The notes under the pieces: model-generated | Told to the model about the DNA's origin: nothing | The model's input: the letters and a program-made list of their open reading frames with translations, nothing else | The model's database searches: none | Position numbers and translations under genes: made by a program | Shown: positions 8,769-17,004 of the stretch, piece after piece | Layout: every line of letters starts with the position of its first letter | Numbering within the stretch: position 1 is the stretch's first letter | Source of the DNA: JBDTSW01 sp963797835 | GTDB taxonomy: Bacteria; Actinomycetota; Thermoleophilia; Solirubrobacterales; 70-9 | Length of the DNA: 64,000 nucleotides | Direction of reading: 5' to 3' | Assembly (NCBI GenBank): GCA_963797835.1 | Contig: CAWCRN010000024.1 | Location: forward strand, 517,534 to 581,533

Positions 8769-11700
8769 GTGCCCAGCAGGTGCACCAGCAGCGAGCTGAT
8801 CGGACGCACGGAGGAGCTTGCGATCCTCGAAGCCGCGCTCGAGCGCTGCGCGGCCGGGGAGGCGACCACGGTGTTCATCGCAGGCGAGGCCGGCGTCGGC
8901 AAGACCCGTCTCGCCAACGAGGCGGCGGCGCGGGCCGCCGCCGGCGGGGCCAGGGTCCTCACCGGTGAGTGTCTGGCGCTGGCCGAGGGGGAGCTGCCGT
9001 TTGCACCCCTCGTCGCGGCGCTGCGTCCGCTGGTCCGCGAGCTTCCCCCCGGCGAGCTGGAGTCGATCCCGGGCCACGAGGAGCTCGGCCGGCTGCTGCC
9101 GGAGCTCGGCGGCACGACCGAGCAGCGGTTCGGCGCCGGCTCGGCGCTTCAGGAGCCGATCGCCCAATCCCGCCTGTTCGACGTGATGCTGCGCCTGCTC
9201 TCGCATCTCGCCGAGCAGGCGCCCGTCGTCCTGCTGCTGGAGGACCTCCACTGGGCGGATCGCTCCACCCGCGACTTCATCTCCTTCCTGATCCGAAACG
9301 CGCGTGGCGCCCGCCTCCTGGTGGTGTGCACCTACCGCAGCGACGAGCTCCACCGCCGCCACCCGCTGCGCCCGTTCCTCGCCGAGGAGGAGCGGCGCGA
9401 GCGGGTCGAGCGGATCGAGCTGGACCCGCTCACGCGCGACGAGCTCGCCGCGCTCGTTGCCGACATCCTCGACGAGCCTCCGTCCGATGCCCTGGTCGAC
9501 GACCTTCACCGCCGCTCCGACGGCAACCCCTTCTTCGCCGAGGAGCTGCTCGAGGCGTCGAGCACGGGCGGGGTGGTCCCGGCCACGCTCCGGGACGCGA
9601 TCATGGTCCGGATCGAGGCCCTGTCGGCTCCCGCGCGGCAGACGCTGCGGGTCGCGGCGGCGGCCGGCCAGCGTGTCGACTACCGCCTGTTCGCGGCCGT
9701 CACCGACCTGAACGGCGCCGGCGAGCTGGACGAGGCGCTGCGCGAGTGCGTCGCCCGGAACGTGCTGAGCCAGGACTCAGAGAGCCTCTCTTTCCGGCAT
9801 GCGCTCGTGAGGGAGGCCGTCTACTCCGACCTCCTCCCCGGAGAGCGGACCAAGCTCCACGCCGCGCTGGCGGAGGCCCTCACCACCGAGCCCTCCCTGG
9901 GCTCGGCCAAGGGCGAGGCCGCCATGGCGGAGATCGCCTACCACTGGTGGGAGGCCCGGCGCCTACCGGAGGCGCTCACCACCGCGGTCGCGGCCGGGAC
10001 CGCGGCCGAGCGGGTGTACGCCTTCGCCGAGGCGGAGGCCCACGTCGAGCACGCGCTCGAGATCTGGGACGAGGTGGACGATGCAGAGGAGCGCGCCGGG
10101 TGCGACCGCGCGACGCTTCTGAGCCGGGCGGCGGAGAACGCCAACCTCAGCGACTACGCCGGCCGGGCGCTCGCGCTCTGCCGCGAGGCGGTGGAGCTCA
10201 TCGACACCCAGGCGGAGCCCGTGCGCGCCGCCCTCCAGCGCGAGCGCATGGGCCGGTACCTGTGGGTCGCGGGCCACTCCGACGAGTCTCTGCAGGCATA
10301 CCACGAGGCGGTGGAGCTGATGCCGGCGGAGCCCGCCAGCGCCGAGCTGGCCCGGGTCCTTGGAGCTCGCGGCCAGATCCTGATGCTCCGCGGCTACCCC
10401 GCCAAGGCCCAGGAGATCTGCCTGCGCTCGATCGAGGTCGCGCGTGCGGTGGGGGCACGGGCCGAGGAGGGGCACGCGCTCAACACGCTTGGCTGCTGCG
10501 TGTCGATGCTGGGCGACCGTCGCAAGGGGATCGAGCACCTCACGGAGGCGAAGGGCATCGCCGAGGAGCTCGAGTGGATCGACGAGATCGGGCGCTGTCA
10601 CGTGAACCTGACCGAGGAGATCGCCTGGGATGCCCGTCTCTCCGAGTCGGTCGACCTGACCCTTCGGGGGATAGAGGTGATGCAGTCGCTCGGCTCGCAC
10701 GCATACAGGCGCTACCTGGAGACCGAGGCGGCCACCCGCCAGGTCTGGATGGGCCGCCTAGCCGAGGCCGCGCGTCTCACGCGGGGCGTTCGCAGCACGG
10801 CGGCGGTGGGGATGAGCGCAGCGACCCTTCACGGGGTCGAGGCGGACATCGCGATCGCCCGCGGCGACTTCGACGCCGCCGGGAGCCTGTTGCGCGAGGC
10901 CCGCGCCGGCCTCGGCGCCACCCGCGACGCGATGTTCTTCGGCCCGGTCGCGGGCCTCGAGGTGGAGCTGGCCGTGGCAACCGGCAAACCCGGCCGACGC
11001 CGTGGCCCTTCTCGACCTGGCGCTCGAAGAGGTGGCCGGCAGGGAGTATGAGTTCAGCGTCGCGCGGCTCTACGCCCGAGGCATCCGTGCGCACGCCGAC
11101 CTCGCGGAGCAGGCGCGCGCCGGCGGCGACGAGGAGGCCGGCGCACGCGCCGAGTCCGCGGCCGCCGCCACGCTGGATCGCTTCAGTGCCCTGCTCGACC
11201 CGGGCCGCTATCCGGAGGGGGAGGCGACCCCGATGGCGTGCGCCTACGAGTCGATCGGGCGCGCGGAGCTGACGCGGGCCGCGGGGAGCCCCGATCCGGG
11301 CGCCTGGGCCGACGCCGCCGCTCGGATGGCGGAGCTGGACATGGAGCTGGAGCGGGCCTACGCGACCTGGCGCCAGGCGGAGGCGATCGTCGCCACCGAG
11401 GGGGATCGCGCCGAGGCGGCCGAGGTGGTGGCCGTGGCCGCCGCCGTGGCCGCCGCAAGCGGCGCCACCGGCCTGCTCGACCAAGTCACGGCCTTCGCCC
11501 GGCGCGCTCGGTTGCCTCTCCAGGCGGAGTCGGGTGTCGCAACGGAGGGCGGGCTCGCGAGGGATGGCGAGCGCCCGGCAGACCCCGCGCTCGAGCGGTT
11601 CGGGCTGACCCGGCGCGAGCTGGAGGTCCTCACCCTGGTCGCGGACGGGCGCACGAACCGGGAGATCGGCGAGTCGCTGTTCATCGCCGAGAAGACCGCC

Positions 11701-11826
11701 AGCGTCCACGTCTCGCGAATCCTCGGCAAGCTCGGCGTACGCAGCCGGGTGGAGGCGGCGACCGCCGCCCACAAGCTGGGCGTGCCCGCCGGCGACGGCG
11801 ATTCGGGCGCTACAGCCGGTAGGTGA
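8769..11826 (+). CDS. LuxR-family transcriptional regulator with AAA/NB-ARC-type ATPase domain (one frameshift)
   Basis: Large ATP-dependent regulator of the LAL/MalT type, about 1,018 residues. N-terminal ATPase: ELIGRTEELAILEAAL, Walker A GEAGVGKT near 39, Walker B VVLLLEDLHWAD near 152. A long helical TPR-like region follows (about 380-900), then a C-terminal LuxR HTH (LTRRELEVLTLVADGRTNRE, positions 11605-11770). The frame shifts near 10990 in CCCGGCC; the downstream frame (ALLDLALEEVAGREYEF) continues directly, so this is one gene. GTG start with CATACT just upstream; longer N-terminal starts would add junk. Its location between proB and proA is probably incidental. Inducer unknown. Confidence 0.88.
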
Positions 11827-11938
11827 CGAGCGCGGTCGCGACGGCCGTCCCGTCCTCGGCCGTCACTTCGACCACGAAGGGCGAACGCTCGAGCCAACCG
11901 CGTGCGAGGGCTGTCCCGGGGTCGCTGCCGGCTTCCAT
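11810..11938 (-). pseudogene. Fragment resembling the C-terminus of a PaaI-type hotdog thioesterase
   Basis: On the minus strand a 42-codon frame ends FVVEVTAEDGTAVATALVTY-RL, matching the last beta-strands of hotdog thioesterases. No catalytic N-terminal part exists upstream; that DNA is the proA promoter region. It overlaps the 3' end of the regulator gene tail to tail. Probably a decayed leftover, but a chance resemblance is possible at this length. Confidence 0.35.
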
Positions 11939-11978
11939 CGGGCGAATCCATCCATCTCGGCAGGCGGCCGCCCGTCGT

Positions 11979-11984
11979 TACCCT
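11979..11984 (+). promoter_or_regulatory. Predicted -10 element (leaderless) of proA
   Basis: TACCCT eight bases before the ATG at 11993; no ribosome binding site is present. Confidence 0.45.
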
Positions 11985-11992
11985 TTGCGCCG

Positions 11993-13252
11993 ATGGCCAC
12001 GACGACCACATCCGTCGCCGACGCATGCGCCGCCGCCAAGCACGCCGCGGTGGAACTGGCGCGCTCCGACGGCGCCACGCGCAACGGAGCGCTCGAGCGT
12101 GTCGCCGAGCTGCTCTCAGAGCGCGTCGACACGGTGCTCGAGGCGAACGCCGGTGACCTGGAGGACGAGCGCGCGGCGGGCCTGACCCCGGCCCTGCGCG
12201 ACCGCTTGGCGCTCACCGCGGAGCGGGTCGCGGCGATGGCCGGCGGCGTGCGCGCCGTCGGCGGGCTTCCCGACCCGGTCGGCGAGGTGATCGACGAGCG
12301 CACCCTCGAGAGTGGCCTCGAGTTGAGCAAGCTGCGCGTGCCCCTCGGCGTGGTCGCGGTGATCTACGAGGCGCGGCCGAACGTGACGATCGACTGCTCG
12401 GTGCTTTGCATCAAGTCGGCGAACGCGATCGTGCTGCGCGGCTCGAGCTACGCCCAGCGCTCAAACGCCGCGCTGGCCGCGATCGTCGCCGAGGGCCTCG
12501 CCGGCGCCGGGCTTCCGGCCGAAGGGGTCCAGCTCGTCGCCGGGGGCCGCGAGGACCTCGCCGAGCTGGCAACCCAGGAGGGTGTCGTGGACCTGGTGAT
12601 CCCGCGCGGGGGCGAGGGGCTGAAGGAGGCGCTCAAGGCCGTGGCCACCGTGCCGGTGATGTACGCGGCCGCGGGCAACTGCCACGTCTACGTTCACTCG
12701 GACGCCGACCTCGAGATGGCGCGGGCCGTGGCCTACAACGCGAAGGTCGACCGGCCGGGCGTGTGCAACTCGGCGGAGACGCTGCTGGTCAACTCCGAGG
12801 TGGCGGCCGGCCTGCTGCCCGGGCTGTTGGAGGACCTGCGGGACGCGGGCGTCGAGCTGGTGGGCGACGAGCGTTCACGCGCCGCCGCCGGCACCGTCCC
12901 GGTGGAACAGGCGACCGACGCAGACTGGGACACGGAGTACCTCGATCTCAAGATGGTGGTGGGCGTCGTGGACTCGCTGGAGGAAGCGGTCGAGCACGTC
13001 AACCGGCATGGGACGGGACACTCCGAGGCGATCATCACCTCGAGCGACGGGGCGGCGGACGCGTTCACCAGTGGGGTGGACGCCGCGGCCGTGTACGTGA
13101 ACGCCTCCACCCGCTTCACCGACGGCTTCGAGTTCGGGATGGGCGCGGAGATCGGCAACTCGACCCAGAAGCTCCATGCGCGCGGGCCGATCGGCCTCCG
13201 CGAGCTCACCACGACGAAGTACGTGCTGCGCGGGACCGGCCAGGTTCGATGA
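11993..13252 (+). CDS. proA: Gamma-glutamyl phosphate reductase
   Basis: Second step of proline synthesis: NADPH-dependent reduction of gamma-glutamyl phosphate to glutamate semialdehyde. 419 residues, normal length, no frameshift. ALDH-fold protein with KLRVPLGVVAVIYEARPNVT near 110, VIPRGGEGL near 202, the catalytic Cys in RPGVCNSAETLL near 256, and FGMGAEIGNSTQKLHARGP near the end. The pathway partner proB lies 3.6 kb upstream. nadD and rsfS follow, an order (proA-nadD-rsfS) common in bacteria. Confidence 0.96.
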   Translation: MATTTTSVADACAAAKHAAVELARSDGATRNGALERVAELLSERVDTVLEANAGDLEDERAAGLTPALRDRLALTAERVAAMAGGVRAVGGLPDPVGEVIDERTLESGLELSKLRVPLGVVAVIYEARPNVTIDCSVLCIKSANAIVLRGSSYAQRSNAALAAIVAEGLAGAGLPAEGVQLVAGGREDLAELATQEGVVDLVIPRGGEGLKEALKAVATVPVMYAAAGNCHVYVHSDADLEMARAVAYNAKVDRPGVCNSAETLLVNSEVAAGLLPGLLEDLRDAGVELVGDERSRAAAGTVPVEQATDADWDTEYLDLKMVVGVVDSLEEAVEHVNRHGTGHSEAIITSSDGAADAFTSGVDAAAVYVNASTRFTDGFEFGMGAEIGNSTQKLHARGPIGLRELTTTKYVLRGTGQVR

Positions 13253-13280
13253 GCGCATACGCGGGCCCGGGACTCATCTA

Positions 13281-13880
13281 GTGGCCGTGGGCGTGCTGGG
13301 TGGCGCCTTCAATCCACCACACATCGGACACCTGGTGCTCGCCCAGGAGGCGGCCGCGCAGCTCCGGCTGCGAACCGTCCACCTCGTGCCAACCGGGCGC
13401 GCCCCGCACAAGGAGATCGCCGACGACCCGGGGATGGCGACGCGTCTCGAGCTCACGAACCTGGCGGCCGCCGGGAACCGCCAGCTGTACGTCGACGACT
13501 ACGAGATCGAGCGGGCCCAGGCGGACGACGCCCGCTCCTTCACGGTGACGACGCTCGAGCACCTAAGCGAGCGCACGAAGGAGCTCGTGCTCCTGATGGG
13601 GGCCGACGTCGCCGCTCACCTGGACGAGTGGCGTGAGCCCGAGCGCGTGCTGGAGCTGGCGCGGGTGGGGATCGCCGCCCGCCCGGGGACCGCGATCGAC
13701 GAGGCCGAGGAGACCCTGGAGCGCCTGGGCGCGGGCGACCGGGTCGATGTGGTGCGGATGCCCGAGCTCGGCGTCTCCTCGACGAGGATCCGCCGGCGCG
13801 TGGCGCAGGGGCGGCCGATCCGCTATCTCGTGCCCGATGGCGTGCTGGAGCTGATCGACGCCGCGGGGCTGTACCGATGA
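13281..13880 (+). CDS. nadD: Nicotinate-nucleotide adenylyltransferase
   Basis: Transfers AMP to nicotinate mononucleotide in NAD synthesis. About 199 residues. Nucleotidyltransferase motif GGAFNPPHIGHL (HxGH) at the N-terminus, and the second motif SSTRIRRRVAQGRPIRYLVP (ISST-R) near 170. GTG at 13281 is used; GTG 13287 is equally plausible. Overlaps rsfS by four bases (ATGA). Confidence 0.94.
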   Translation: MAVGVLGGAFNPPHIGHLVLAQEAAAQLRLRTVHLVPTGRAPHKEIADDPGMATRLELTNLAAAGNRQLYVDDYEIERAQADDARSFTVTTLEHLSERTKELVLLMGADVAAHLDEWREPERVLELARVGIAARPGTAIDEAEETLERLGAGDRVDVVRMPELGVSSTRIRRRVAQGRPIRYLVPDGVLELIDAAGLYR

Positions 13881-14269
13881 CGGCGGCCGACGATCCCGCC
13901 CGGGCCGCGGAGCCCGAGGCGCCGGAGCTGGCCGCCGAGGAGCTCGTACGCCTGGTGGCGGGAATCGTGGACGACAAGCTGGGCGAGGAGATCGTGGCGC
14001 TGGACGTGCGCGACCTTGTCGGCTACACGGACTTCCTGCTGATCTGCACCGCCCGCAACGAACGCCAGGCGAAGGCGATCCACGACGAGGTGCACGAACG
14101 GCTCAAGCGCGAGTACGCGAGGCTGCCCGCGACCGTCGAGGGCGCGACCGAGGCGCGGTGGGTGCTGATGGACTACCTGGACTGCGTCCTGCACGTGTTC
14201 GTCCCCGAGCTGCGCGAGCGCTACCGCCTCGAGGTGCTCTGGGGCGAGGCGCCGAAGCTCTCTCTATAG
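13877..14269 (+). CDS. rsfS: Ribosomal silencing factor RsfS (Iojap/YbeB family)
   Basis: Binds L14 and blocks subunit joining in stationary phase. 130 residues. Family core from VDDKLGEEIVALDVRDL (about 31) through YTDFLLICTARNERQAKAI, then EGATEARWVLMDYLDCVLHVF to a short C-terminus. Translationally coupled to nadD through ATGA. The 25-residue N-terminal Ala/Glu-rich extension is typical of actinobacterial homologues. Confidence 0.95.
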   Translation: MTAADDPARAAEPEAPELAAEELVRLVAGIVDDKLGEEIVALDVRDLVGYTDFLLICTARNERQAKAIHDEVHERLKREYARLPATVEGATEARWVLMDYLDCVLHVFVPELRERYRLEVLWGEAPKLSL

Positions 14270-14329
14270 AGATGGGCGACCCCGAACCCCCGCGCACGCG
14301 GGTGACGCCGCAGCCCGTCGCTGGATGGG

Positions 14330-14449
14330 CACCCACGACCGCACGGCGAGCTGCGCTTCCTGCCCGGCCTCGGTCACTCGCCGATGGCCGATGACCCTGA
14401 GCTGGTGTCCGAGCTGATCCTCTGGTTCGCGGGCCGGGCGAGCTCGTAG
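14330..14449 (+). pseudogene. Fragment resembling the C-terminus of an alpha/beta hydrolase
   Basis: Plus-strand frame reading HGELRFLPGLGHSPMADDPE and then a terminal helix ending at TAG 14447-14449. This matches the catalytic-His loop (GLGHSPM) and last helix of alpha/beta hydrolases. There is no in-frame start or upstream hydrolase domain. It overlaps the end of the minus-strand acetyltransferase, so it is probably a fossil of a gene lost between rsfS and that gene. Confidence 0.4.
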
Positions 14450-14958
14450 ACGTCGAGGGTGACCCCGTGATCGGTGATGGTGGCGCCGGCGCGGCGCATG
14501 CCGAGGCGCCCCGCGACCAGGGCGGAGGGCTGGTTCGTGGGGGCGATCAGGCTGATGACCCGGTCCGGACCGAGCTGCTCGAAGGCGGTGGCGACCGCTC
14601 GCCGCGCCGCCTCGGTCGCGAGCCCGCGGCCCCGGTACTCCCGGCGGAGGGTCCAGCCGATCTCCATCTCTCCGCGAAGCTCGGGCACGAAACCGGGGTA
14701 CCAGGCGCCGGCCCAGCCCGCGGGCGCGTCCTCTCCTCTTGGGACGACCGCCCAGAGGCCGAAGCCGTGCTTCTCCCAGTGGGCGAGGTGCCTGGCAAGG
14801 CTCCGGGCGGCCGCCTCGCGCGGGTCGTCGGTCTCGCGCGAGCGAAGCGCCGCCCAGACCTCGGGGTCGGACCAGATCGCCGCCAGCGCATCGGCATCCT
14901 CCGGCGTCCAGCGGCGCAACGTCAGCCGGGCGGTCGTCTGCTGCTCGGGGTACGCCAT
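14374..14958 (-). CDS. GNAT family N-acetyltransferase
   Basis: RimJ/RimL-type acetyltransferase that transfers acetyl from acetyl-CoA to an amine; substrate not predictable. 194 residues from the ATG at 14958 (TTARLTLRRWTPEDADALAA); a much longer upstream frame is antisense to the coiled-coil gene and rejected. Acetyl-CoA loop GWTLRREYRGRGLATEAARR at about 105-124. The last 15 residues run over an antisense hydrolase remnant and may not be ancestral. Weak GGAAGG ribosome site. Divergent from the coiled-coil gene. Confidence 0.85.
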   Translation of the reverse strand: MAYPEQQTTARLTLRRWTPEDADALAAIWSDPEVWAALRSRETDDPREAAARSLARHLAHWEKHGFGLWAVVPRGEDAPAGWAGAWYPGFVPELRGEMEIGWTLRREYRGRGLATEAARRAVATAFEQLGPDRVISLIAPTNQPSALVAGRLGMRRAGATITDHGVTLDVYELARPANQRISSDTSSGSSAIGE

Positions 14959-15045
14959 GGCCTGATCCTTCCAGCGAGGGCGGCGCGTCGCCGTGCCATG
15001 CCGGGCGCGCCCCGGTCCGTCCGGCGCCCCGCGTAGCGTTCGGGA

Positions 15046-15847
15046 ATCGCCACGGCCCGATTCAAGAGGTCCCTGCTCGGCTACAGGCGCAGCGAGGTCG
15101 ATGCCGCGGTCGCCGATGCGGACGCGCTTGCCCAGCTTCATGATGCCGAGATCGAAGCGCGCACGGCCGAGCTGGCCGACCGCGAGCGGCGGATCGAGGA
15201 GCTGGAGCGGGTGGCGAACCGCCTCAGCGAGCGCGTGGTCGAGCGCGAGGACGAGCTGCGACGGCTCCGAGCGGAGCTGGCTCGGCTGTCGGGCGAGGGC
15301 GATGCGCACCTGGCGACGCTCACCGCGGTGCTCGGCGAGCTGGAGGAGGTGCGCCGCAGCGCCCGCGGGCAGGCCACGCGGATCCGCCTGGCGGCGCTCC
15401 GCGAGGCGGCCGAGCTGAGCGAGCGGGTCGCAGAGATGACGAGCCGCCCGGCGAGGAAGCGCGAGCGGATGCTGGAGGCGCTGACCGAGGCGATCGCCCG
15501 GGTCGGGGGCGATGGGGAGGGCGAGCCGGCGGCCCCGATGGCGGCTCAGGCAGCCACGAACGGCCACCGCGATGTGCCCGCCGCGGAGCTCTTCGACGGC
15601 CTGGTCGAGGTGGAGATCGGGCCGCTCTCGGACTTCTCGCAGCTGGTCGGCTTCGAGGACGCGGCGAAGTCGATCGCGGCGACGGCCGAGATCTCGGTCA
15701 CGCGCTTCTCGGAGGGGAGGGCGACGCTCGAGCTGTCCCTCGCCGAGCCGGTCGCGCTGCTGCGCGAGCTCGAGGATCGCTGCGACCTCGAATTCGTCAT
15801 CGCGGGACATGCGCACCGACCGCGTCGTGCTCGACGTGGGCGACTAG
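15046..15847 (+). CDS. DivIVA-like coiled-coil protein with C-terminal alpha/beta domain (one frameshift; unusual start)
   Basis: N-terminal LLGYRRSEVDAAVADAD (about 10-27) resembles the DivIVA/Wag31 N-terminal motif, followed by about 110 residues of heptad-rich coiled coil (RERRIEELERVANRLSERVV). A linker leads to a compact domain (about 185-265, VEVEIGPLSDFSQLVGFEDA) of unknown function. The frame shifts near 15808; the corrected end is VIRDMRTDRVVLDVGD, TAG 15845-15847. No ATG/GTG/TTG precedes the DivIVA-like motif. TAGCGT (15034-15039) sits six bases before ATC 15046, and ACG 15052 is another candidate; either a rare start or a base error. Probably a cytoskeletal or polar scaffold; inference only. 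Confidence 0.65.
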
Positions 15848-15905
15848 CCCCACCCCCGGCACACACTCGGCGCATCTAGGTCTTGTTCGGCCACATCCGT
15901 CTCAT

Positions 15906-15921
15906 GGGAACATATGTTCCC
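15906..15921. promoter_or_regulatory. SOS/LexA-box-like perfect palindrome
   Basis: GGGAACATATGTTCCC is a perfect 16-base palindrome containing GAAC-N4-GTTC, the core of the Gram-positive LexA (SOS) box. It ends directly at the GTG (15922) of the nuclease gene and covers an alternative ATG (15904). LexA bound here would block transcription until DNA damage. Confidence 0.65.
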
Positions 15922-16344
15922 GTGAAGGACAACCCCAACCACAAGGGCAACGTCGCGGAGCTGGCGATCGCGGCGGCCGCAACCAAGCTCGGCGTCGACG
16001 TCTCGAAGCCGTTGGCAGAGCACATGCCGCTACGACCTGGTCTTCGGGATCGGAGATCGGTTGCTGCGGGTTCAGTGCAAGTGGGCGCCTCTGCGCGGCG
16101 GCGTCGTCAGCGTCAAGCTCGCCGAGTGCTCGGTACACGGAGCGAGGGCGAGCAGTGTCGCGACCGCCTACGCGACTCGACGAGATCGATGCGTTCGCCG
16201 TCTACTGCGAGGACTCTGGACAGCTGCTACCTGCTCCCGATCGAGCAGGTGGCGGGTAGGCGCGCGATCCAGCTGCGGTCACCCGCGCGCCAGGAACGGC
16301 CAGCGAGCCTCGATAAACTGGGCCGTCCGAGTTCGAGCTCCTAG
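15922..16344 (+). CDS. PD-(D/E)XK endonuclease, group I intron-associated type (several frameshifts)
   Basis: Merging frames gives about 140 residues: NHKGNVAELAIAAAATKLG, then RYDLVFGIGDRLLRVQCKWA, VVSVKLAECSVHG, AFAVYCEDSG, CYLLPIEQVAGRRAIQL, and an end near INWA. This matches the PDDEXK_5 family, whose founder I-Ssp6803I is a homing enzyme from a tRNA group I intron. Catalytic D and QxK (RVQCK) are present. Frameshifts lie near 16032, 16183, 16212 and 16290, so the gene could be decaying rather than mis-sequenced. The TAG at 16342-16344 overlaps the first base of tRNA-Ala. GTG 15922 is chosen because the SOS-box palindrome ends there. Confidence 0.7.
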   Translation: MKDNPNHKGNVAELAIAAAATKLGVDVSKPLAEHMPLRPGLRDRRSVAAGSVQVGASARRRRQRQARRVLGTRSEGEQCRDRLRDSTRSMRSPSTARTLDSCYLLPIEQVAGRRAIQLRSPARQERPASLDKLGRPSSSS

Positions 16345-16416
16345 GGGCTGTAGCTCAGCTGGCAGAGCGTCGGTATGGCATGTCGAAGGCCGGGGGTTCG
16401 AGTCCCCCCAGCTCCA
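16344..16416 (+). tRNA. tRNA-Ala (anticodon GGC)
   Basis: 73-nt cloverleaf without encoded CCA. Acceptor GGGGCTG (16344-16350) pairs with CAGCTCC (16409-16415); D stem GCTC/GAGC; anticodon stem TCGGT/GTCGA with two wobble pairs; loop ATGGCAT gives anticodon GGC; T stem GGGGG/CCCCC with loop TTCGAGT; discriminator A16416. Reads GCC, a major Ala codon in this genome. Directly follows the nuclease gene. Confidence 0.93.
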
Positions 16417-16451
16417 CTCCACCACCACCCTCGGACCGCTCCGTCACTCCG

Positions 16452-16640
16452 GTTGGCGCACACGAGTTCCGGCGCTTGCTTCGGTCCCACATGCAGCGCG
16501 CCCACGCGGGCGAGCGCTTCCTCGTTACCCGCCGCGGCAAGCCCTACGTCCGCCTCATCCCGGCCACGGACCAGCCGCCGCTCGCGCCCGCCGAGGACGC
16601 AGGGGGGAGAGAACCCGCCGCCCAGTCGCCTCGACGGGGC
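16452..16640 (+). pseudogene. Phd/YefM-type antitoxin remnant without a start codon
   Basis: VGAHEFRRLLRSHMQRAHAG followed by ERFLVTRRGKPYVRLIPATD matches the DNA-binding core of Phd/YefM antitoxins. No start codon lies in this frame between the tRNA end and the motif, and there is no adjacent toxin. The frame continues without a stop into the 104-residue protein at 16641, so it could be a fused N-terminal domain whose start was lost, or ATG 16492 may be used. Its position just after the tRNA suggests an insertion or deletion scar. Confidence 0.45.
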
Positions 16641-16955
16641 ATGAAAGACAACAAGCCCACTCCCGAGCACATCAGCCGCTACGTCGAGGAGCTGGTCGAG
16701 TGCGGTGTGCAGCTCACGACGGTGCTCGACCACATGTACCGCCACGAGAACCCCGACCCGGACGTCCCGCCGCCGCCCGAGGTCCTGCGCGACCTCGTCG
16801 CCGCGACCCTGGCCCCGGCCCTGCGCGGACGCCGCACCGAGGTCCAGCGGGCCACCTCGCTGCTGCTGAAGACGTCGAAGACGATCGAGCGCGAGATCTT
16901 CCTCGTCGAGCCGGAGCACCGGAACGGCGCCGGAGGCGAGCCCTCGATGAACTGA
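16641..16955 (+). CDS. Conserved-looking hypothetical protein, 104 residues
   Basis: No family recognised. From ATG 16641: MKDNKPTPEHISRYVEELVE, then helical segments with LTTVLDHMYRHE (about 28) and a Pro-rich turn (DPDVPPPPEVL). A basic helix region follows, with LRGRRTEVQRATSLLLKTSK (about 65-84). All helical, soluble, no signal peptide. In frame with the upstream antitoxin-like segment, so a longer fused product is possible. Lies between tRNA-Ala and the operator of the lipoprotein gene. Confidence 0.55.
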   Translation: MKDNKPTPEHISRYVEELVECGVQLTTVLDHMYRHENPDPDVPPPPEVLRDLVAATLAPALRGRRTEVQRATSLLLKTSKTIEREIFLVEPEHRNGAGGEPSMN

Positions 16956-16964
16956 CCCCCGCGC

Positions 16965-16981
16965 TTTCACCGGCCTTTCAC
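16965..16981 (+). promoter_or_regulatory. 11-bp direct repeat TTTCAC-N5-TTTCAC upstream of the lipoprotein gene
   Basis: Two TTTCAC half-sites start exactly 11 bases apart (16965 and 16976), the one-helical-turn spacing used by OmpR/PhoB-family response regulators. A near-identical pair (with T in place of the final C) lies at 18513-18529 before the PepSY gene, so both may answer to one regulator. Confidence 0.5.
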
Positions 16982-17004
16982 GCGAGGCGGGCAGGGTGCC
17001 ACCC

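Noticed and set aside
16380..16640. Coding region starting at the ATG at 16380
   Set aside because: That ATG overlaps the anticodon loop of tRNA-Ala; the first residues are translated tRNA (KAGGSSPPSS), a familiar annotation artefact.
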